A stretch of 5,333 nt of DNA from the NCBI GenBank assembly GCA_946479395.1, contig CAMLFV010000173.1, positions 1 through 5,333 on the forward strand. Reading direction: 5' to 3'. Position 1 is the first letter of the stretch, and each line of letters starts with the position of its first letter. Shown here piece by piece: positions 1 to 5,333 of this stretch. The notes under the pieces were generated by a model that was not told where the DNA came from, did no database searches, and saw nothing but the letters and a program-made list of their open reading frames with translations. This stretch comes from an uncultured Flavobacterium sp. Its GTDB lineage: Bacteria > Bacteroidota > Bacteroidia > Flavobacteriales > Flavobacteriaceae. A program made the translations under genes and the position numbers.

Positions 1-27
1 AAACACCTTACATACAACAACCAAACC

Positions 28-55
28 AAAAGAGGAAGCAAGCGCTTCCTCTTTT
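28..55 (+). terminator. Rho-independent terminator of the upstream gene
   Basis: Bases 28-39 pair perfectly with 44-55, giving a 12-bp stem (nine core pairs AGAGGAAGC/GCTTCCTCT plus three flanking A-T pairs) around a four-base loop, followed by a T-run to 56. The A-run on the left arm gives a T-run on the opposite strand too, so it could work in both directions. The gene it ends is not in the window. Bases 1-27 are A/C-rich with no start or in-frame stop, and are probably its 3' untranslated tail. The hairpin separates that transcript from icmF, so icmF must have its own promoter downstream of it. Confidence 0.85.
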
Positions 56-154
56 TGCGTTTTAAATATTCAAATTTTGAGTGCATATTAATTTTAAAAG
101 CTGTTTTATATAATCTTTAAAAGATGTATCTTGCGAAGTCGAAATAAAAACAAA
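56..154 (+). promoter_or_regulatory. icmF leader, expected to hold its promoter
   Basis: This AT-rich stretch lies between the upstream terminator and the icmF start, so the icmF promoter should be here. Exact elements are uncertain. TAATTTTA at 89-96 fits the Bacteroidota -7 consensus TAnnTTTG at all but the last base, and TATAAT occurs at 109-114. The only TTG upstream (77-79) is wrongly spaced for either. A 13-base inverted repeat (ATCTTT-A-AAAGAT, 113-125) could be an operator or chance. The bases before the start codon are A-rich with no Shine-Dalgarno sequence, as is usual in this phylum. The leader is too short and lacks the conserved elements for a cobalamin riboswitch. Confidence 0.4.
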
Positions 155-3100
155 ATGGAACAAAAAATATACACTCCAAATAACAAAGTGCGTATCGTTA
201 CAGCTGCTGCTTTGTTTGATGGACACGATGCTGCAATCAATATTATGCGCCGAATTATACAATCAACCGGATGTGAAGTAATTCATTTAGGGCATGATAA
301 ATCGGTTGAAGATGTGGTTAATACCGCAATTCAAGAAGATGCAAATGCTATTGCAATGACATCGTATCAAGGGGGACACAATGAATATTTTAAATATATG
401 TACGATTTGCTTCAAGAAAAAGGAGCAGGTCATATAAAAATAGTTGGTGGTGGTGGTGGAGTAATCCTTCCTACAGAAATTAAAGAGTTGATGGATTATG
501 GTATCACGCGTATTTATTCTCCAGACGATGGTCGTGAATTGGGCTTACAGGGAATGATCAACGATATGGTGCAGAAAGCCGATTTTCCAACAGGAGCTTT
601 AGAAATCCCTGAAGGAAAAGATATTTATCAGTCGTTAAAAGACAAAGATATTACCACTATTTCTCGATTAATTTCGTTAGCAGAGAATCGTGAAGAAGAC
701 TTTTTAAAGGTTTTCGATTTTGATAAAGTAGAAAATCAATCGGCTCCCGTTTTAGGAATTACTGGAACAGGTGGTGCAGGTAAATCGTCTATGGTTGATG
801 AGATCGTACGCAGATTTTTAATCGATTTTCCAGAGAAAACCATTGCGTTGGTTTCAGTAGATCCATCTAAAAAGAAAACGGGTGGAGCTTTGTTAGGTGA
901 TCGCATCCGTATGAATTCTATCAACAACCCACGTGTTTATATGCGTTCGTTGGCTACACGTCAGTCAAACTTGGCGTTGTCTAAATATGTGGAGGAAGCG
1001 CTTCAGGTTTTAAAAGCAGCACAATACGATTTGATTATTTTAGAAACATCTGGAATCGGTCAGTCTGATACCGAGATTTTAGATCATTCAGACGCTTCGT
1101 TATACATCATGACTCCTGAGTTTGGAGCAGCTACGCAGTTGGAAAAAATCGATATGTTAGATTTTGCCGATATCGTTGCAATCAATAAATTCGATAAACG
1201 TGGCGCTTTAGATGCGTTGCGCGATGTGAAAAAGCAATACCAGCGTAACCATAATTTATGGGATGTAAACCCAGACGAAATGCCGGTTTTTGGAACAATT
1301 GCTTCGCAGTTTAACGATCCGGGAACAAATCAATTGTATCAGTCCATTATTGATAAAGTGGTTGAAAAAACAGGAGCTGATTTAAAATCGACTTTTGAAA
1401 TTACAAAAGAGATGTCAGAGAAAATCTATGTTATTCCACCATCGCGTATTCGATATTTATCAGAAATTGCAGAAAATAATCGTGGTTACGACAGCAAAGC
1501 AGTTTCACAAAAAGACGTTGCTCAAAAACTATACGGAATTTTTAAAACCATTGAAACTATTTCAGGTAAATTACCTGCCTTAACACAACATGGAATTGAA
1601 GTTACCGGAACTCAAAACGAAGAATTATCAAAGCTTTTATTAGCTGAGTTCGATAAGTTAAAACGCGATTTAGATCCGTACAACTGGGAAGTAATTACAA
1701 CTTGGGATGAAAAAGTGAACAAGTATAAAAACCCTGTTTATTCGTTTAAAGTTCGCGACAAAGAAATCAAAATTCAAACACATACCGAATCGTTATCGCA
1801 TTTACAGATTCCTAAAATTGCTTTACCAAAGTACGAAGCTTGGGGCGATGTGCTGCGTTGGGTTTTACAGGAAAATGTTCCGGGTGAATTCCCTTTTACA
1901 TCGGGCTTGTATCCATTTAAACGCGAAGGCGAAGATCCAACGCGTATGTTTGCAGGTGAAGGTGGTCCAGAACGTACTAACCGTCGTTTTCACTATGTAT
2001 CTAAAGGAATGCCGGCTAAACGTTTATCAACAGCGTTTGATTCGGTAACTTTATACGGAAACGATCCAGGGCATCGTCCGGATATCTATGGAAAAATTGG
2101 TAATGCCGGAGTTTCGATTTGTTGTTTAGATGATGCTAAGAAGTTGTATTCAGGGTTTGATTTATCGCACCCGGCAACATCGGTTTCTATGACCATTAAC
2201 GGTCCTGCACCTATGTTGTTAGGATTTTTTATGAATGCGGCGATTGATCAAAACTGTGAAAAATACATCAAAGAAAATAATTTAGAAGCAGAGGTTGAAG
2301 CAAAAATAAGAGCAATTTACGAAGACAATGGTTTAGAAAGACCGCGTTATAATGGCGATTTACCAGAAGGAAACGATGGGTTGGGATTGATGCTTTTAGG
2401 CGTATCGGGTGACCAGGTTTTACCGGCAGATGTATATGCAGAAATTAAAAAGAATACCTTGGCACAAGTTCGTGGTACGGTTCAGGCAGATATTTTAAAA
2501 GAAGATCAGGCACAAAATACCTGTATTTTCTCTACCGAATTTGCGTTGCGTTTAATGGGAGACGTGCAGGAATATTTCATTGAAAAGAACGTTCGTAACT
2601 TTTATTCGGTTTCTATTTCGGGGTATCACATTGCCGAAGCAGGTGCAAATCCGGTTACACAGTTGGCATTTACCTTGGCAAATGGTTTCACGTATGTAGA
2701 ATACTATTTGTCGAGAGGAATGGATATCAATGCGTTCGGACCAAACTTATCGTTCTTTTTCTCAAACGGTATCGATCCGGAATATTCGGTAATTGGTCGT
2801 GTGGCTCGTAGAATCTGGGCAAAAGCTTTAAAACAGAAATACGGAGCTAACGAGCGTGCACAGATGTTGAAATACCACATTCAAACATCGGGTAGATCGT
2901 TACACGCACAGGAAATCGATTTTAACGATATTCGTACTACTTTACAGGCGTTGTATGCGATTTACGACAATTGTAACTCATTGCATACCAATGCGTACGA
3001 TGAGGCTATTACAACTCCTACAGAAGAATCGGTACGTAGAGCAATGGCAATTCAGTTGATTATCAACAAGGAATTAGGATTGGCGAAAAATGAAAACCCG

Positions 3101-3571
3101 ATACAAGGATCGTTTATTATTGAAGAATTAACGGATTTGGTTGAAGAAGCTGTTTTGGCAGAATTTGACCGTATTACAGAACGTGGCGGTGTGTTAGGTG
3201 CAATGGAAACTATGTATCAGCGTTCTAAAATTCAGGAAGAATCATTGTATTACGAAACATTGAAACACAATGGTGATTTCCCAATTATCGGTGTAAACAC
3301 GTTTTTAAGTTCAACAGGATCTAAAACGGTAGTTCCGGCAGAAGTAATTCGTGCAACCGAAGAAGAGAAATTGTTCCAGATTAAAACAAAAGAAAGTTTA
3401 AATAAAATTAACGAATCAAAAGCATTAAAAGCTTTAGAAGAAGCACAAACTGCAGCAGTTAACAACCAGAATATCTTTGAGGTGTTGATGGAAGCAGCCA
3501 AAGTGTGTTCGTTAGGACAAATAACATCGGCTTTATTTGAAGTAGGCGGACAGTACCGCAGAAATATGTAA
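155..3571 (+). CDS. icmF: Fused isobutyryl-CoA mutase (B12 domain, GTPase, mutase)
   Basis: Cytoplasmic adenosylcobalamin enzyme expected to interconvert isobutyryl-CoA and n-butyryl-CoA; some family members also interconvert isovaleryl- and pivalyl-CoA. Domain order in the 1138-residue chain: B12-binding (about 10-145) with DGHDAA, where His24 is the likely cobalt ligand, Ser70, and a glycine run at 98-102; MeaB/ArgK-type GTPase (about 195-410) with P-loop GTGGAGKS (204-211), ETSGIGQSD (from 297) and NKFD (344-347); a helical linker; and the mutase barrel with its C-terminal part (about 555-1138). In the barrel, Phe588 (YPFKR) and Gln787 (AQNTCIF) match the isobutyryl-type pocket; methylmalonyl-CoA mutases have Tyr and Arg there. 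His825 (SGYHIAEAG) is the active-site histidine. The built-in GTPase acts as a chaperone for cofactor loading. ATG 155 was chosen: the frame opens at TTG 131, but ATG has an A-rich context and begins at the usual family N-terminus. The frame is intact and the gene is flanked by terminators, so probably monocistronic. Automatic annotation may call it methylmalonyl-CoA mutase. Confidence 0.95.
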   Translation: MEQKIYTPNNKVRIVTAAALFDGHDAAINIMRRIIQSTGCEVIHLGHDKSVEDVVNTAIQEDANAIAMTSYQGGHNEYFKYMYDLLQEKGAGHIKIVGGGGGVILPTEIKELMDYGITRIYSPDDGRELGLQGMINDMVQKADFPTGALEIPEGKDIYQSLKDKDITTISRLISLAENREEDFLKVFDFDKVENQSAPVLGITGTGGAGKSSMVDEIVRRFLIDFPEKTIALVSVDPSKKKTGGALLGDRIRMNSINNPRVYMRSLATRQSNLALSKYVEEALQVLKAAQYDLIILETSGIGQSDTEILDHSDASLYIMTPEFGAATQLEKIDMLDFADIVAINKFDKRGALDALRDVKKQYQRNHNLWDVNPDEMPVFGTIASQFNDPGTNQLYQSIIDKVVEKTGADLKSTFEITKEMSEKIYVIPPSRIRYLSEIAENNRGYDSKAVSQKDVAQKLYGIFKTIETISGKLPALTQHGIEVTGTQNEELSKLLLAEFDKLKRDLDPYNWEVITTWDEKVNKYKNPVYSFKVRDKEIKIQTHTESLSHLQIPKIALPKYEAWGDVLRWVLQENVPGEFPFTSGLYPFKREGEDPTRMFAGEGGPERTNRRFHYVSKGMPAKRLSTAFDSVTLYGNDPGHRPDIYGKIGNAGVSICCLDDAKKLYSGFDLSHPATSVSMTINGPAPMLLGFFMNAAIDQNCEKYIKENNLEAEVEAKIRAIYEDNGLERPRYNGDLPEGNDGLGLMLLGVSGDQVLPADVYAEIKKNTLAQVRGTVQADILKEDQAQNTCIFSTEFALRLMGDVQEYFIEKNVRNFYSVSISGYHIAEAGANPVTQLAFTLANGFTYVEYYLSRGMDINAFGPNLSFFFSNGIDPEYSVIGRVARRIWAKALKQKYGANERAQMLKYHIQTSGRSLHAQEIDFNDIRTTLQALYAIYDNCNSLHTNAYDEAITTPTEESVRRAMAIQLIINKELGLAKNENPIQGSFIIEELTDLVEEAVLAEFDRITERGGVLGAMETMYQRSKIQEESLYYETLKHNGDFPIIGVNTFLSSTGSKTVVPAEVIRATEEEKLFQIKTKESLNKINESKALKALEEAQTAAVNNQNIFEVLMEAAKVCSLGQITSALFEVGGQYRRNM

Positions 3572-3590
3572 AAGTTGATTATTACAATAG

Positions 3591-3622
3591 AAAGCCTCTC
3601 AAAATTTTGAGAGGCTTTTTTT
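3591..3622 (+). terminator. Rho-independent terminator of icmF
   Basis: Bases 3591-3618 form a perfect 28-base palindrome. A GCCTCTC/GAGAGGC stem is extended inward by A-T pairs and followed by seven T residues (3616-3622). It begins 19 bases after the icmF stop codon. The opposite strand has only a three-base T-run, so it mainly serves the forward strand. It separates icmF from the ABC-transporter operon. Confidence 0.9.
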
Positions 3623-3712
3623 ATCAGAATTTATATTTAAAGGGGTCTGGAAATTTAATAATTGATTATTTTTTTTTATACTTTTATTGCAAACTTTAAC
3701 CGATTAAGGCTT
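3623..3712 (+). promoter_or_regulatory. Intergenic region expected to hold the ABC-operon promoter
   Basis: AT-rich, with a nine-base T-run at 3669-3677. TACTTTTA at 3679-3686 matches the Bacteroidota -7 consensus TAnnTTTG except in its last base. A TTG at 3662-3664 could serve as the -33 element, but the 14-base gap is shorter than the usual 17-23. A promoter is inferred mainly because a strong terminator precedes the region. AAGG at 3706-3709 is only three bases from the start codon, too close to be a normal Shine-Dalgarno site. Confidence 0.35.
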
Positions 3713-4864
3713 ATGGATTTACATAAACAGCGTGTACAGGAAGCCGTGCACTTTTTTGATAATAATGATACTTTTCTGGGCTTTAGAAAGCTGTTAGACT
3801 GTGCAATGGATACTCAGAACATGCCAATTTACAGGGAAGCAATTGAACTGACTGACTGGAAGGAAAAGAATCCTGAACAAACCGATGCTTTCATTGCAAA
3901 GTCAAAAGAACTGCTGCAAAAAATAGCTTTGGTTAATGTGCCGGAAAACAATGCAAAGGAATTTGTGTTAAAGGCAGACGGGATTACTAAAAGTTACGGA
4001 TCGCAAAAGTTTTCGTTAGGACCCATTTCGCTTACGCTGACTAAAAGTCAGGTTTTTGGATTGGTGGGTGAAAACGGTAATGGTAAAACTACATTGTTGC
4101 GTATTTTGGCTAAAGAAATTGCTCAGACACAAGGATCACTTCATTACCAGTTTACTAACGAAATACAAAGCGATTACGATTTGCGTACCAAATTGATCTA
4201 CATTCCGCAACGTACCGACAAATGGTACGGCAGTTTGTTGGATAACCTACGTTTTGTATTGGCAAATTACGACGAAAAACCCGACGAGATTGAAACTCGA
4301 GTTTTGTTAATGGTTGCTCGTTTAGGATTATGGAATTATAAACATTTGCAGTGGAGCGAACTATCATCGGGTTACAAAATGCGTTTCGAGCTGGCACGTA
4401 CCTTATTACGCAAACCCGAAATTTTATTGTTAGATGAACCTTTGGCGAATTTAGATGTTTTGGCACAACAGATTATTCTGGAAGATTTAAAGGCAATAGC
4501 AAATTCGGTTAACAATCCAATTGCGCTTATTTTAAGTTCACAACAGCTTTATGAAGTTGAGAAGATATCAGACAAGGTAATTTTTCTGAAAAACGGAAAA
4601 TACAATGAAAGCACAAACGAAGCCGTTAACGACGAAAAACCGTTGATTATAGAAATTGATACCAATGCAAGCCGCGAAGATTTATTAAAGGTTTTTGAGC
4701 CATTTGCATTGGAAAAGCTAACCTTTAACGGCGGAATTTACACGGTGTATTTCAACACAACTACCCGTTTCTCTGAAGTTATTGTAGTATTAGGATCAGC
4801 TGATATCCAACTGATTTATATCCGCGATATTTCTGCATCAACCCGTAGATTTTTTGTAAACTAG
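3713..4864 (+). CDS. ABC transporter ATP-binding protein with N-terminal extension
   Basis: Cytoplasmic ATPase subunit of an ABC transporter, 383 residues; substrate unknown. Residues 1-90 are a charged, probably helical extension with no membrane segment and no family I recognise. The nucleotide-binding domain follows (about 91-295): Walker A GENGNGKTT (119-127), Q-loop Gln166 in IPQR, signature LSSGY (217-221, against the usual LSGGQ), Walker B ILLLDEP with Asp241 and Glu242, and D-loop LANLD. The H-loop, normally SSH before an EVE motif in this type of ATPase, reads SSQQLYEVE, so Gln277 replaces the switch histidine. Residues 300-383 form a C-terminal domain like that of NatA/GldA-type export ATPases, ending DISASTRRF. 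The catalytic Glu and Lys are present, so activity is likely. ATG 3713 was chosen over TTG 3662, because the 17 extra residues would be encoded by a T-rich, promoter-like stretch. The membrane gene begins 12 bases downstream, which suggests an operon and a transport pair. Confidence 0.9.
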   Translation: MDLHKQRVQEAVHFFDNNDTFLGFRKLLDCAMDTQNMPIYREAIELTDWKEKNPEQTDAFIAKSKELLQKIALVNVPENNAKEFVLKADGITKSYGSQKFSLGPISLTLTKSQVFGLVGENGNGKTTLLRILAKEIAQTQGSLHYQFTNEIQSDYDLRTKLIYIPQRTDKWYGSLLDNLRFVLANYDEKPDEIETRVLLMVARLGLWNYKHLQWSELSSGYKMRFELARTLLRKPEILLLDEPLANLDVLAQQIILEDLKAIANSVNNPIALILSSQQLYEVEKISDKVIFLKNGKYNESTNEAVNDEKPLIIEIDTNASREDLLKVFEPFALEKLTFNGGIYTVYFNTTTRFSEVIVVLGSADIQLIYIRDISASTRRFFVN

Positions 4865-4876
4865 AAAAACATTGTT

Positions 4877-5333
4877 ATGAATTTTATCAATAAAATAAAC
4901 AATTACCTTATACAGCGGTATCCAACAATATGGAACACCCGCATTGTGTGGATGCTTGTCATAAGCCTGTTGGCACATATTCTTTTTTACTTCATAGGCT
5001 TTGTATCGCACAGCAGCCCGCTTTCGTTGCAAAACAGTCGGGTTATAGACGATTATTTTTCAAGCGGCGTAATAATGGTACACATCATTGTTTCTATGCT
5101 TATGCTGGTAGGCTGGCTGGTTTACATGTTTAAAAACAACGGCTTTAAAAACTTTTATCCAACAAGCAACCTTAAACTTTTTGGTCAGTTTGTGTGTTAT
5201 TTGGTCATTGTTTTTGCATCCATATCGTTCTATTTCTCGTATATGTTCGGTTTAAGATCGTACATCAACAAGGCGTATCCTAATGATGAATTGGTAAAAA
5301 ACGTCGATATCATTAACAAAGCCTATCCGTTTT
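4877..5333 (+). CDS. Membrane protein, probable ABC permease partner (partial, 3' end missing)
   Basis: The reading frame opens at ATG 4877 and stays open through the right edge, giving 152 complete codons of an unfinished protein. The visible part has a short polar N-terminus (1-21, MNFINKINNYL start) and three hydrophobic segments likely to span the inner membrane: about 23-43, 64-85 and 102-125. After the last it turns polar (127-152). There is no signal peptide and no motif I recognise. Its position 12 bases after the ATPase gene makes it a candidate for the membrane subunit of that transporter (ABC-2-like, by context only). It is in the same frame as the ATPase, with one TAG and four codons between them. 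An A-rich stretch precedes the ATG and there is no Shine-Dalgarno sequence. Use of AAC, AGC and CTT codons looks somewhat higher than in icmF. Coding is well supported; function is inferred from the neighbour. Confidence 0.8.
   Translation, partial: MNFINKINNYLIQRYPTIWNTRIVWMLVISLLAHILFYFIGFVSHSSPLSLQNSRVIDDYFSSGVIMVHIIVSMLMLVGWLVYMFKNNGFKNFYPTSNLKLFGQFVCYLVIVFASISFYFSYMFGLRSYINKAYPNDELVKNVDIINKAYPF

Noticed and set aside
56..154. Cobalamin riboswitch upstream of the B12-dependent enzyme
   Set aside because: Fewer than 100 bases are available after the terminator, they are AT-rich, and there is no B12-box-like sequence or suitable multi-stem folding. IcmF uses B12 rather than making or importing it, so such a switch is not required.
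62..262. 66-codon open frame on the minus strand across the icmF start
   Set aside because: It overlaps the icmF start and its first 100 bases, has no recognisable product and is rich in Cys, Ser and Phe as expected of antisense noise.
990..1007. GGAAGCGCTTC inside icmF resembling the hairpin arm sequences at 31-52
   Set aside because: A short palindromic similarity in a conserved coding segment (EEALQ), with no other copies seen. It is best explained by chance, not as a dispersed repeat.
3250..3501. 83-codon antisense open frame inside the icmF 3' end
   Set aside because: It lies wholly within a strongly conserved coding region on the opposite strand and has no independent coding signs.
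3662..3712. Upstream TTG start adding MIIFFYTF and nine more residues to the ABC ATPase
   Set aside because: The segment is a T-rich intergenic stretch with a promoter-like element. The hydrophobic run is an artefact of T-rich codons, and ATG 3713 is the better start.
4155..4466. 103-codon antisense open frame within the ABC ATPase
   Set aside because: It is opposite the Walker B, signature and Q-loop coding region, so it is a shadow.
4930..5133. 67-codon forward open frame
   Set aside because: It lies in another frame of the partial membrane gene, whose own frame has clear hydrophobic segments and stays open to the window edge.

Overview
The window looks like a chromosomal segment from a member of the Flavobacteriaceae (Bacteroidota). 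The evidence is low G+C DNA, TTA- and AAA-rich codon use, A-rich start contexts without Shine-Dalgarno sequences, and protein sequences of flavobacterial style. This placement comes from reading alone, and the genus is not resolved. No mobile element, CRISPR array, tRNA or rRNA is visible.

Layout, left to right. (1) A strong hairpin terminator at 28-55 closes an upstream transcript whose gene lies outside the window. (2) A leader of about 100 bases precedes a large gene (155-3571, 1138 codons). It encodes a fused coenzyme-B12 mutase with a B12-binding domain, a MeaB/ArgK-type GTPase and a mutase catalytic domain in one chain. This is the architecture of IcmF, the fused isobutyryl-CoA mutase, and the substrate-pocket residues agree with that rather than with methylmalonyl-CoA mutase. 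(3) A perfect 28-base palindrome plus T-run (3591-3622) terminates icmF, which therefore appears to be transcribed alone. (4) After a short AT-rich gap comes an ABC ATPase with an unusual N-terminal extension and a glutamine at the H-loop position (3713-4864). (5) Twelve bases later, in the same reading frame, starts a multi-spanning membrane protein (from 4877) that runs off the right edge. It is the probable membrane partner of the ATPase.

The two units look functionally unrelated. icmF is a stand-alone carbon-skeleton rearrangement enzyme that makes and repairs its own cofactor loading through its built-in GTPase, and it probably links branched-chain (valine-derived) and straight-chain C4 acyl-CoA metabolism. 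The second unit is an ABC export-type operon of unknown substrate. I saw no convincing evidence of a wholly new system. The points most worth following are the ATPase/membrane pair and its in-frame amber junction.
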